Below are positions 34,058-42,539 of a stretch of 64,000 nt of DNA, one piece after another. Positions within the stretch are counted from its first letter, which is position 1, and every line of letters starts with the position of its first letter. The translations under genes and the position numbers were made by a program. The notes below the pieces were generated by a model, which saw nothing but the letters and a program-made list of their open reading frames with translations, was not told where the DNA came from and made no database searches. Origin of the DNA: Bifidobacterium anseris (lineage in GTDB: Bacteria; Actinomycetota; Actinomycetes; Actinomycetales; Bifidobacteriaceae); assembly GCF_002860345.1 (NCBI RefSeq), contig NZ_NMYC01000005.1:248001-312000 (forward strand), given 5' to 3'.

Positions 34058-36810
34058 GCCGAGTGCCTCCCCTCATGCTGCCCGTGGTGCGGGCGCAGGT
34101 CGTGCATGCCCTTCGTCAGTCGTTCGCGCAGCTCGTGCAGATCGAGGTCGAGCGTGTCCTCGAGGTCGATCATGTCGTCCTCGTCCTCTTCTTCCTCATC
34201 GTCTTCGTCATCGGCGTCGGCGAGTGTTTTCGCGGCCTTCGCGTAGCTCTGCGCGAACTTCGGCGCCGACGGACGCGTGATGATGCCGCGATTGAGCACG
34301 AGTGCGCGCAACGCGTCCTTGTCGAGCGTGCCGAGTTCGGCTTCGCGGCGCAGGCTGTTGCGGATCGATTCGACGACCATCAGGAAGATGATGATGCACA
34401 GGATCCAGACGATCCACGTCGCGAGCGCCACGAGCTTCGTGCCGTTCGTGAACGAGAATGTGACGAACAGGATGATTGGCACGACGAAACCGGCGACGAG
34501 TGCGCCGCGCATCAGCTTCGGGTAGAGGCGCGCGAACTTCGTGGCGCGTGCCTCCACCTGCTTGCGGTAGCCTTCCTGATTCGCGAGGACGGCGACGGCC
34601 TGCCTGAGGCTGAATTTGTGCGTCGGCGTGTAGACGCGTTCGCTGTTGACCATGTCCGCCTCGTTGAGCTCACGGGAGAACAGATGGTTGAAGTTCGACA
34701 TGAGCGGACGCAGCCCCAGACCGATTGCGAAAGCCAGGGCCATGAACAGTGCGAGCAGCAGCATGTCCTTCGCCCAGTGGCCGTCGTAGAAGCCTCCTAT
34801 CGTCTCACGGAACGCGCCGATCGAATAGGTGAAGGGGAACAGCGGGTACAGCTCGCGGTAGAAGGTCGGCATCATCTCGATCGGGTACAGGCCGGACGCG
34901 CCGGGGATCTGCACCATGATGAGCGCGACGACGAGCGCCTTGCCCACATGCATGAAGGTCGCGGACAGCGCGTACGCGATCGAGACGTAGACGATCGACG
35001 TGAACCACGCGGTGAGGATGAACAGCGCCGCGTTCTTCATCTGTATGCCAATCGCGATATCGCCGACCGCGCAGACGATGCCCTGCAGCCCCGCGATTAA
35101 CGCGAGCAGCAGGAAACGCGCCATATAGGTCTGCCACATCTTCGGATCGCGTCCTTCGAGGCCTTCATGATCCACTTCAAGGCGGATCAGCACCATCAGC
35201 ATGAACGCGCCGACCCACAGCGCCAGACTCGTGAACAGCGGCGCCATCGCCGATCCGTAGGTGTCCACCGGATACAGCGTATGCGTTTTGAGCACGGTCG
35301 GCGACAGCATGAAGTTCGCGATGCGCGAGACGTCGACGTCGCCGTCGACGCCGGTGAACTGTGCGAGCAGATCGGTGTTCGCGAGCGCTCCCAAATCAGT
35401 CGCCGTCGTGTCGAGACGGTCGATGAAGGTCTTGAGCAGGCCGTCCGTGCTCGCGAGCGACGTATCGGCGTCGTCGCTGATCGCATCGATCTGGTCGAGC
35501 ACGAGCTTGGCCTGCGCGGACAGCGACGCCTGACCGTTGAGTGAGCCGGCGAGTGCGCCACTGGTGCCGGCGAGCGAGCTCAGGCCGGCGTTGAGCTGTG
35601 GCAGCGCCGTCGTGTTGATCGTCGTGCGCGCGCCGGCGAGCGAGTCAATCGTCGATGTCGATGTCGTCGAGAATTGGTCGATCGTGGACAGCGAGTTCGT
35701 CGCGGCCTGCTGCGTCGACTTGTTGAGTTCGGTGAGCGAGGCGAGCGTTTGCGCGGATTTCTTGTTCTCTTGCTCGAGCAGCGTCACGATTTCGTTGATC
35801 TGCTCGGACAGTGGATTGTCCGGCAGATTCTTCAGGTCGTCGAGGATCTTCGCCGTGTCCTCGTTCACCGATGTCATGTTGTTGAGGGCGGCGCCGGTCG
35901 CGCCGCTCGCCGTGAGGATGCCGTTCGCGACGCGCGTCGCGTCGGTGGACGCGCGCCCGGTCGCCTGCAGCATCAGGTTGCCGCCTTTGTCGAGCTGATT
36001 CGACGCGTCCGCCGCGAAGGTGTTGATCGATCCTTGTGATTTCGTCAGCAGATCGTTCGCCGTCGTCAGGCCGTCGCTCGCGTTCGTCGACGCCGTCGTG
36101 ACGCCGTCGAGCGCCTGCCGTGCCGCCGCCGTCTTCGATTTCGTCGTGCCGAGCGTTTCGCGCAGCTGCGCGACGGTCGCGCGCGCGTCCTCGAGGTTGG
36201 ATTTCGTCTTGTTCAGCTGTGCGGTTGTCTTCGCGACCGTCGTGTTGGAATCGTCTTTGATCTTGGTGTTCGTTTTGTTGACGATGCCGCCGATGACGCC
36301 GCTGACCGTGGAGACGAAGGTGTTGTTGATCTGACGGTCGACGGTTGTTGCGCCGACGCCGGTGATTTTCGGTGCGACCGGATTCGCCTTTTCGTTGACG
36401 TAGTAGTCGATCTGCGGGCGGTTCGCGGTGTCGGTGAGCACGTCGGCGATGCGCTCGCTGAAATCGGACGGGATGACGATCGCCGCGTAGCATCGTGCGG
36501 ATTCGACGCATTCCATCGCCTCGGCGCGGCTCATGAAGTCCCAGCCGAGCTGATGGTTCTTTTTGAGCGTGTCCTCAATCTGGTCGCCAAGCTTGAGCTT
36601 GCCCATAAGGTCGCTGTTCGCGCCGCGGTCGTCGTTCGCGACGGCGACGCGGATGCCGCTTGTGCTGCCGTAGGGGTTCCAGAAGCCGACAATGTTGAAC
36701 CACGCGTACAGCGGGGGGATGAAGGTCAGGCCAAAGAGGATGACCCAGGCGGTGGGCACGCGCAGCAGACGCTTGAGGTCTCTGCCGAGAATGAACCATA
36801 TGTTGCGCAT
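34054..36810 (-). CDS. YhgE/Pip-type ABC-2-like membrane protein, longer paralogue with acidic tail
   Basis: 918 residues. The N-terminal helix and extracytoplasmic domain match the family (VILFGLTFIPPLYAWFNIVG, then NPYGSTSGIRVAVANDDRG). A long helical S/T/A-rich region covers about 190-490, and six C-terminal helices follow. Unlike the 733-residue neighbour it carries a further cytoplasmic segment with two extra helices and a very acidic stretch (DADDEDDEEEEDEDDMIDLE), ending in a His-rich tail. The two proteins probably form a pair. It is the first gene of the operon that ends with the TetR regulator. Confidence 0.85.
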   Translation of the reverse strand: MRNIWFILGRDLKRLLRVPTAWVILFGLTFIPPLYAWFNIVGFWNPYGSTSGIRVAVANDDRGANSDLMGKLKLGDQIEDTLKKNHQLGWDFMSRAEAMECVESARCYAAIVIPSDFSERIADVLTDTANRPQIDYYVNEKANPVAPKITGVGATTVDRQINNTFVSTVSGVIGGIVNKTNTKIKDDSNTTVAKTTAQLNKTKSNLEDARATVAQLRETLGTTKSKTAAARQALDGVTTASTNASDGLTTANDLLTKSQGSINTFAADASNQLDKGGNLMLQATGRASTDATRVANGILTASGATGAALNNMTSVNEDTAKILDDLKNLPDNPLSEQINEIVTLLEQENKKSAQTLASLTELNKSTQQAATNSLSTIDQFSTTSTSTIDSLAGARTTINTTALPQLNAGLSSLAGTSGALAGSLNGQASLSAQAKLVLDQIDAISDDADTSLASTDGLLKTFIDRLDTTATDLGALANTDLLAQFTGVDGDVDVSRIANFMLSPTVLKTHTLYPVDTYGSAMAPLFTSLALWVGAFMLMVLIRLEVDHEGLEGRDPKMWQTYMARFLLLALIAGLQGIVCAVGDIAIGIQMKNAALFILTAWFTSIVYVSIAYALSATFMHVGKALVVALIMVQIPGASGLYPIEMMPTFYRELYPLFPFTYSIGAFRETIGGFYDGHWAKDMLLLALFMALAFAIGLGLRPLMSNFNHLFSRELNEADMVNSERVYTPTHKFSLRQAVAVLANQEGYRKQVEARATKFARLYPKLMRGALVAGFVVPIILFVTFSFTNGTKLVALATWIVWILCIIIFLMVVESIRNSLRREAELGTLDKDALRALVLNRGIITRPSAPKFAQSYAKAAKTLADADDEDDEEEEDEDDMIDLEDTLDLDLHELRERLTKGMHDLRPHHGQHEGRHSA

Positions 36811-36902
36811 GGTGCCTCTGCTCCTCGTGTTCCTCGGTGCTCTGATGGTGTGGGTCGCGACGGCAGCGCGTCGGCGGCCGTCATACGGACAGCAACCTTA
36901 TA

Positions 36903-36938
36903 CGCTACGGTGTACGTAGCGCTACGGATGCTGTAGCG
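36903..36938. promoter_or_regulatory. Tandem palindromes upstream of the YhgE/Pip-TetR operon
   Basis: CGCTACG-GTGTA-CGTAGCG (36903-36921) is a perfect palindrome. It is followed by CGCTAC...GTAGCG (36920-36938), which shares bases with it. The arrangement is typical of a TetR dimer-of-dimers operator and lies about 95 bp before the first gene of the operon. Confidence 0.6.
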
Positions 36939-37031
36939 TTTGCGTGTCGATGCCGTGGCTGCGGCTGCTTCCTACCATTGTGCGACGCCGCTTCGGTGGA
37001 CGCTTTTGCTGAAGAAGAACACGGGGATGGG

Positions 37032-37058
37032 AACGCCGCGCGGGCGGGGCGCGGCGTT
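37032..37058 (-). terminator. Hairpin terminator of the disordered membrane protein gene
   Basis: AACGCCGCGC (37032-37041) pairs perfectly with GCGCGGCGTT (37049-37058) 44 bp after the stop at 37102. Confidence 0.6.
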
Positions 37059-37101
37059 GGGGCGGTTTGCAGTGTGGTGAGTTTTTGCAGTGCGGTGCGA
37101 T

Positions 37102-37692
37102 TTACAGGTTGAGGAGGTCACCGTACCACACGTAGCTGCTCTCCTTTTCGGAGTTGGAATCGGAATCGCTGGAGTCGTCCGAGCCGTTGCGGTCGGACTT
37201 GTCGGAATCGCGCGAATCCGATCCGTCACGGCCCTCGAGACGCTGACGGTTGCCGCGCATGCCGCGGTCGCCTTCAAAGCCCCGCATATCCAGGCCGCCC
37301 ATGTCGCCGCCTTCGCCGCCTTCGCCGTCTTCGGGCATCAGTTGCTCGAGCTGCTCGTCGGTGCTGTGCGCGAACGGTGCCATATGGCGCCCGGACTGGC
37401 CGGAATCGTGCAGCGCGTTCGTGATCGCGCTGCCAGCGACGCCGGCGCCGAGACCGCAGGCGAGGCTGATGCCGACGATGAACGCCGTCATCTTGCCACT
37501 CAGCTTGTCATGGATGCGCGTGGTCGCGCCGTTCTGCGGAGGCGTCGGACTCGCCGTGTACATCGGTGTGGCCGGACGCTGCGTGAAATCGTAGTTGTAT
37601 GCCTTCGTCGAATCGACCGGCTGCTGCGCGACCGTCGGCGTCTCGTCCGCGTTCGTCGCGGTGTTCTGGATGTCGTGATCGTGATTCGTCAT
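37102..37692 (-). CDS. One-pass membrane protein with disordered ends, unknown function
   Basis: 196 residues. A Thr/Pro/Gln-rich cytoplasmic tail is followed by one membrane helix (about 68-92, FIVGISLACGLGAGVAGSAI), then a Gly/Asp/Arg/Ser-rich outer part with several RG motifs and a Ser-Asp run (SDRNGSDDSSDSDSNSEKES) before the end YVWYGDLLNL. AAGGACC precedes ATG 37692. No domain recognised; possibly a cell-surface or stress-related protein. Confidence 0.65.
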   Translation of the reverse strand: MTNHDHDIQNTATNADETPTVAQQPVDSTKAYNYDFTQRPATPMYTASPTPPQNGATTRIHDKLSGKMTAFIVGISLACGLGAGVAGSAITNALHDSGQSGRHMAPFAHSTDEQLEQLMPEDGEGGEGGDMGGLDMRGFEGDRGMRGNRQRLEGRDGSDSRDSDKSDRNGSDDSSDSDSNSEKESSYVWYGDLLNL

Positions 37693-37880
37693 GATGGTCC
37701 TTCATGTGATTCGATGCGCGTGCACATGCAACGCGCGTTTGCTGACGGAACCATCTCAGTCGATAATTATTGGACATCGCTTGACGCCGGATTGCAAACG
37801 GCTTCGGAATCGCTGAAAGCCCACTGAAAACACGGATTCTTCACATTGTTCCACGCTGCGCATGCGCGCGGACGCCCACC

Positions 37881-38762
37881 TTAGGCGGCGAGAAAATCGG
37901 CGATTGTCGCACCGTCCGCAAGTCCCATCCGGTAGAGACGCCCGATCGCGTCGGCGTCGCGGGTGAGCGTGCTCATGCCGTCGATCGACTGCGGCGCGAC
38001 GATGCAGGCTTTGCCGGCGCGCGCGAGCCGCTCGACGAGGTCGAGCTCCTCGTTGTAGGACGGCGCGCGGTGGGCGAGTGCGCGCGCCGCCTTCGGGTAG
38101 CGCAGCCGCAGCAGCGTCGAGCTGCCGGCGTCGTGCGAGGCCTTGCGCCGGAAGTCGCGTGGCCGCGTGAGGATGACGACGACTTTGTCGCAGCCGTCGG
38201 CGAAAGCCTGTCGCACCGGAATCGGATCGCTGATCGTGCCATCGAAATACGGGACACCGTCGATGACGTACGGGCGGTCGATGACGGGCAGGCACGCGGT
38301 GGCCTTGAGCGCGTCGTAGCCGTCCTGCCGCATATGCTCCGGACCGAAATACTCGGGGGTGCCGCTGAGCGCGTTCGTCACGGTGATGCGATACGGCACC
38401 CCGCCGCACGTCAACGCGTCGTAATCGAGCGGATCCTCGCCGCTGGCGTTCATCAACGTGCCGTAGATGTAGTCGAGGCCGAGAAACGAGCCGGTGCGCA
38501 GCAGATTGCCGACGCCCATGTATGCGGGGCGCGACGAGTAGTCCGCGTAGAAACGGAAGGCGCGCCCGCGCTGCCCGGCGAGATACGACGTGACGTTGGC
38601 GGCGCCGGCGGAGACGCCGAGCCCGTAGTCGAAACGCACATCGTGGTCGAGGCACCAGTCGAGCACGCCGGCGCCGTACGCGCTGCGCAGGCCGCCGCCG
38701 ACGTCGATGACGCCGATTTTCGGACGCGCGGCGGTGATGGCGGCGGACGACGAACTCGACAT
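37881..38762 (-). CDS. Patatin-like phospholipase family protein
   Basis: 293 residues. The oxyanion motif GGGLRSAYGAG, nucleophile elbow GVSAG and catalytic Asp in FDGTISDP give the Ser-Asp dyad of bacterial patatins, close to the YjjU/RssA group. The family cleaves acyl ester bonds in lipids. No signal peptide is seen, so it acts in the cytoplasm. The start at 38762 has AAAGGG 6 bases upstream; longer in-frame starts lack one. It is divergent from a TetR-like gene that may control it. Confidence 0.87.
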   Translation of the reverse strand: MSSSSSAAITAARPKIGVIDVGGGLRSAYGAGVLDWCLDHDVRFDYGLGVSAGAANVTSYLAGQRGRAFRFYADYSSRPAYMGVGNLLRTGSFLGLDYIYGTLMNASGEDPLDYDALTCGGVPYRITVTNALSGTPEYFGPEHMRQDGYDALKATACLPVIDRPYVIDGVPYFDGTISDPIPVRQAFADGCDKVVVILTRPRDFRRKASHDAGSSTLLRLRYPKAARALAHRAPSYNEELDLVERLARAGKACIVAPQSIDGMSTLTRDADAIGRLYRMGLADGATIADFLAA

Positions 38763-38887
38763 GGGCACCCTTTCGACGAACTGCGGGCCGCATACGACCC
38801 AAGTGACTACCCATTCAAATGCGTCGACGGCGCGTTCAGACGAGGGGAGGGCTGCAAAAACGACGAAAGTGTCCACCGTCGTCGTCT

Positions 38888-39523
38888 ATGCTGACGGCGA
38901 TGATGGAAACGAATCCGTATGCGGATGTGCTCGAGCTGACCCATCCGCCGACGCAGACGCCGGCGCGGCGGCAGATCGAACGCGCGCTCGTCGACTGGAT
39001 GCACGACACCGGCAAAGGTGCCGCCGAAATCACCGTCTGCGCGCTCGCGAAACGCGCGTTCGTCGCGCGCAGCACGTTCTACAAGAACTACGCGCACGTC
39101 GATGCCGTGCTCGACGTCATCGAACAGCGCATCCTCGCCGAGCTGTGCGACGCCGGCGACGCGATGCGGGCGCTCGCGCGCGGCGGCGCGTCGGCGACCG
39201 AATCCTATGACGCCTTCGTGCGTGTGCTGCACCGGCATGAGGATGAATTTCGACTGCTGCTTGTCGAGTTGCCGTCGGCGCGTTTTGTCGATCGATGGAA
39301 GCGCATGCTCGGCTACCACTTCTGGGAGCGGCTGTTCACCGACGGCGCCCGCGAGCAGCGGCTGCGGCCGTCGACCGTCAACCGCGCGCTTGTGCTTGAG
39401 ATGATCGCGAGTGCGTTCATCTCGGGCGTGCGTTTCTGGCTGATGACGCCGGAACGCGTGGAGATCCCCGAAATCAAGGCGTTGATTCTGCGGCTGATTC
39501 GCGACATTGACGAGGTGTGGTGA
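38888..39523 (+). CDS. TetR-like transcriptional regulator
   Basis: 211 residues from this start. Residues about 28-75 resemble a TetR helix-turn-helix (EITVCALAKRAFVARSTFYK, then NYAHVDAVLDVIEQRI), with a C-terminal domain of the TetR_C type (FRLLLVELPSARFVDRWKRM). ATG 38888, 38900 and 38903 are all possible and none has a ribosome site, so the transcript may be leaderless. It is divergent from the patatin gene with 125 bp between. Confidence 0.8.
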   Translation: MLTAMMETNPYADVLELTHPPTQTPARRQIERALVDWMHDTGKGAAEITVCALAKRAFVARSTFYKNYAHVDAVLDVIEQRILAELCDAGDAMRALARGGASATESYDAFVRVLHRHEDEFRLLLVELPSARFVDRWKRMLGYHFWERLFTDGAREQRLRPSTVNRALVLEMIASAFISGVRFWLMTPERVEIPEIKALILRLIRDIDEVW

Positions 39524-39564
39524 GTGCACGGGTGTGCGCGTGTGCGCGTGCGGTCGCCTGCTGT

Positions 39565-39791
39565 GCGCATATCTCGATAGTTTCCGGGAAGTGTCGAGAT
39601 ATGCGCGGACGTCCGGCTTCGAATGGGGCATGATGTGCGTTGGTGTGCGGTTCGTGTGCAAAAGCGTGCTGTTGGACTGGGGTCATGGTTGATGTTGTGC
39701 AGTTGCGCCGATAGGCGTCATGGGGCTGCCGGCGTCGGATTGCAGCTTGGGCGCATAACTCGATAGTTTGAGGGAAACCTCGAGCTATGCG
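39565..39791. repeat. Pair of hairpins of the GCATA-CTCGA family, third possible copy of the hairpin-ended repeat
   Basis: The first hairpin (39565-39577 with 39594-39606) is perfect over 13 bp; the second (39751-39791) has one mismatch. They are about 145 bp apart, nearly the distance seen in the repeats at 20647 and 28938, but the middle is not obviously similar. They fall in the 507-bp gap between the TetR-like gene and tRNA-Lys. From 39792 to 39984 I see no other structure. Confidence 0.65.
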
Positions 39792-39984
39792 GCGCCGGGG
39801 GCTGGGACAGGTGGCGAGATGATGATGGGTGAGCATGAGCGGGGCCGATGGGGCGCTGGCGCCGTCGATGGGTGAGACGCGATGGATGTTTGGGGCGGGT
39901 TGGCTGGGCTGTAGGGGTTTTATCGCTAAATCACTGACGAAATGCTTACTTTCCGAGGGCGGCGGGTGCCGACCGGATATGGTG

Positions 39985-40024
39985 AAGGCTCTGAATCGTT
40001 GGGATTCCAATGGTTCAGAGCCTT
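39985..40024 (-). terminator. Hairpin terminator downstream of tRNA-Lys
   Basis: AAGGCTCTGAA (39985-39995) pairs perfectly with TTCAGAGCCTT (40014-40024), 6 bases past the tRNA 3' end. Confidence 0.65.
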
Positions 40025-40030
40025 GCTCGG

Positions 40031-40103
40031 TACCCCCCGTGGGATTCGAACCCACAACCCACGACTTAAAAGGACGCTGCTCTAACCGTTGAGCTAGAGG
40101 GGC
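40031..40103 (-). tRNA. tRNA-Lys (UUU anticodon)
   Basis: 73 bases. The cloverleaf folds as acceptor GCCCCTC with GGGGGGT, D-stem GCTC/GAGC, anticodon loop CTTTTAA and T-arm GTGGG-TTCGAAT-CCCAC. CCA is not encoded. The anticodon stem (GCGTC with GTCGT) contains a T-T mismatch at 30:40 and ends in a G-T pair. TATAAT lies 11 bases upstream. Confidence 0.93.
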
Positions 40104-40114
40104 AACAACCTGCA

Positions 40115-40142
40115 ATTATACATTGCCGGATTGATTTCGCAA
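40115..40142 (-). promoter_or_regulatory. Promoter of tRNA-Lys
   Basis: On the minus strand TTGCGA (40142-40137), a 16-bp spacer and a perfect TATAAT (40120-40115) precede the tRNA. It lies between the tRNA and the divergent dipeptidase gene. Confidence 0.75.
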
Positions 40143-40160
40143 ATCGCCGGTTCGACTAGC

Positions 40161-41705
40161 ATGGGCATCATGTCTTGCACCACACTGTTAGTCGGAAAAT
40201 CAGCCAGCATCGACGGATCCACGATCATCGCGCGCAATGACGACTCGGGCAGCGGCACCTACGACCCGAAGCGCTTCATCGTCGTGGCTCCCGAGGACCA
40301 GCCGCGGGATTACGCGAACGTGGCCGGAACCTTCCGCATCGAACTGCCCGACGACCCGTGCCGCTACAGCATCGTGCCGAATGTGCGCAACAACCGCGGC
40401 ATCCTCGCCGAGGCGGGCGTCAATGAGCACAATGTGGCGATGAGCGCGACGGAGACGATCAGCGTCAATCCGCGCGTCCTCGCCGCCGACCCGTATGTCA
40501 AGGCAGACAAGGACGCCGGCGGCGAACAGATCAGCGGCTTTGGCGAGGAGGACGTCATCACACTCGTGTTGCCGTACGTCACGACGGCGCGCGAGGGCGT
40601 CGAACGCCTCGGCTCACTGCTCGAGCAGTACGGCACCTACGAATCGAACGGCATCATCATCAGCGATGTGGACGAGATCTGGTATGTCGAGACGATCGGC
40701 GGCCATCATTGGATCGCGCGCCGCGTGCCCGACGACTGCTATGCGGCGGTGCCGAACCAGCTCGGCATCGACGTCCTCGATTTCGACGACGCGCTGAGCG
40801 AGAGACGCAACAACATGTGCAGCGACGATCTGCGCGAATTCATCGATGCCCATCATCTGAACCGCGCGATGACGTCCGAGAACAGCAGCCCCGCGCATTT
40901 CGACGTGCGTGGCGCCTTCGGCACGGCCACGCCGAAGGACGCGATCTACAACACGCCGCGCGCATGGTACATGCAACGCCATCTCAACCTGTCGCATGAC
41001 TGGGACGGCCCGGACGCCGAATACCGGCCGGATTCGCAGAATCTGCCGTGGTGCCGCGAACCCGAGCGCAAGGTGAGCGTCGAGGATGTGGCCTTCCTGA
41101 TGGGTTCGCATTTCGAAGGCACGCCCTACGACCCCTACGGCACGACCGGCACGCCGGAAAGCCGCCATCGTTACCGTCCGATCGGCGTCAACCGCACCGG
41201 CCACATGGTGTGCATGCAGATCCGCCCGTATGTGCCCGAGGCGAACCGTGCGCTCATGTGGATCTCCTACGGCTGCGGCGCGTTCACGTCGCCCGCGCCG
41301 TTCTACGCGAATGTGCTCGATACGCCGCCGTTCCTGCGCGACACCGAGCCGGAGCATGCGTCGACCGATTCGCTGTACTGGATGAACCGCATCATCGCCG
41401 TCATCGCCGACGCGCACTGGTTCGACACGAACGGCGAAATCGAACAGTACATCGAAGACGTGCTCTCCTACGGCCTCAACCTCGTCGAACACACCGATGC
41501 GTCGCTCGCCGAGGACGCGGATGCGCTCGCCGACGACGTCGCAGTCGAAGGGCGCGCGGCCGTGCACATCGCGCTCGCCGACGCGAACGCGACGATGGCG
41601 ACGTGGCTGCGCGCACGCACGCAGACGCTGCTCGATCAGGTGCTGTATACGTCAAGCAACCTGATGCACAACGCGTTCAGGATGTCGGATCACTGGATGC
41701 GGTGA
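40161..41705 (+). CDS. C69-family dipeptidase (PepD-type Ntn hydrolase)
   Basis: 514 residues. The N-terminus reads MSCTTLLVGKSASIDGST, where the Cys after the removed leader is the catalytic nucleophile of family C69. GIIISDVDEIWYVETIGGHH and FGTATPKDAIYNTPRAWYM are further family features. These cytoplasmic peptidases split dipeptides with broad specificity. Starts at ATG 40161 and 40170 are possible, both without a ribosome site. The last 29 bases overlap the convergent TetR gene. Confidence 0.9.
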   Translation: MGIMSCTTLLVGKSASIDGSTIIARNDDSGSGTYDPKRFIVVAPEDQPRDYANVAGTFRIELPDDPCRYSIVPNVRNNRGILAEAGVNEHNVAMSATETISVNPRVLAADPYVKADKDAGGEQISGFGEEDVITLVLPYVTTAREGVERLGSLLEQYGTYESNGIIISDVDEIWYVETIGGHHWIARRVPDDCYAAVPNQLGIDVLDFDDALSERRNNMCSDDLREFIDAHHLNRAMTSENSSPAHFDVRGAFGTATPKDAIYNTPRAWYMQRHLNLSHDWDGPDAEYRPDSQNLPWCREPERKVSVEDVAFLMGSHFEGTPYDPYGTTGTPESRHRYRPIGVNRTGHMVCMQIRPYVPEANRALMWISYGCGAFTSPAPFYANVLDTPPFLRDTEPEHASTDSLYWMNRIIAVIADAHWFDTNGEIEQYIEDVLSYGLNLVEHTDASLAEDADALADDVAVEGRAAVHIALADANATMATWLRARTQTLLDQVLYTSSNLMHNAFRMSDHWMR

Positions 41706-42477
41706 CTGCGTCGTCGGCGCCGTCATTGGACGGCGGTGCCGACGACTCGCCGGCGTTGTTGTCTTTGTCGACTTTGTCTTTGTCGACTTTGTCTTTGTCG
41801 ACTTTGTCTTTGTCGACTTTGTCTTTGTCGACTTTGTCTTTGTCCTTGCGCGCCTTGCCACTTTCGAAGCGCAGCTCCGGCTTCGCTTCCATGCGCGACA
41901 GGCCGTTCCATGCGAGGTTCACGATGAGCGCGGCGAGCTGCTCCTTGCTGAGTTTGCGCTGATCGGCCCAGTATTGGCCGGTGTAGACGGTCATGCCCAC
42001 GAGCATCTGCGCATAGTACGGCGCATGCTTCGCCGGCAGCTTCTGCCGCTTGAACCATTCCTCGAGGATTTCGCCGACGCGCGTCGAGACGTCGCCGAGC
42101 AGCGACGAGAACGAACTCGTCGGATCGGTCGTCGGCGAATCGCGCACGAGTACCTGGAAGCCTTCCGCATTCTCCTCGATGTAGGTGAGCAATGCGAGCG
42201 TCGTGCGTTCGACGATCTGGCGCGGGTGGGCGTTCTCTCCAGACAGCGCCTGGAACAGCGAGTCGTTGAGCGCGCGCATCTCACGGTCGACGACGACGGC
42301 GTACAGTCCCTCCTTGCCGCCGAAATGCTCATAGACAATCGGTTTGCTGACTTTGGCGGTCGCGGCGATCTCCTCGACGCTGACCGCCTCGAAACCCTTG
42401 GACGCGAACAGTGAACGGCCGATGCGGATGAGCTGTTCACGACGCTGATACGACGACATTCTGGAAGCGTTTGCCAT
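41677..42477 (-). CDS. TetR-family regulator with a repetitive charged C-terminal tail
   Basis: 266 residues. The helix-turn-helix lies at about 12-60 (LFASKGFEAVSVEEIAATAK, then VSKPIVYEHFGGKEG). The ligand-binding part runs to about residue 205. The tail then repeats KVDKD five times, encoded by the 15-bp repeat at 41761-41844, and ends in a low-complexity acidic stretch. The tail is not part of the TetR fold. It is divergent from ftsY (62 bp apart). Target unknown. Confidence 0.87.
   Translation of the reverse strand: MANASRMSSYQRREQLIRIGRSLFASKGFEAVSVEEIAATAKVSKPIVYEHFGGKEGLYAVVVDREMRALNDSLFQALSGENAHPRQIVERTTLALLTYIEENAEGFQVLVRDSPTTDPTSSFSSLLGDVSTRVGEILEEWFKRQKLPAKHAPYYAQMLVGMTVYTGQYWADQRKLSKEQLAALIVNLAWNGLSRMEAKPELRFESGKARKDKDKVDKDKVDKDKVDKDKVDKDKVDKDNNAGESSAPPSNDGADDAVTASSDPTS
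41761..41844. repeat. 15-bp minisatellite in the TetR coding tail
   Basis: Five exact copies of GTCTTTGTCGACTTT (41761-41835) and a partial sixth (to 41844). The period is a multiple of three, so changes in copy number would keep the reading frame. Confidence 0.9.
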
Positions 42478-42539
42478 ACCGCGTATTCTTTCACGTCCTC
42501 TTGATTGGCCGTGTCCGTTGAGTTTTTTAGGCTGAAGCC

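Noticed and set aside
41761-41844. Direct repeats as a CRISPR or iteron array
   Set aside because: The 15-bp units are contiguous without spacers and encode KVDKD in frame with the TetR gene.
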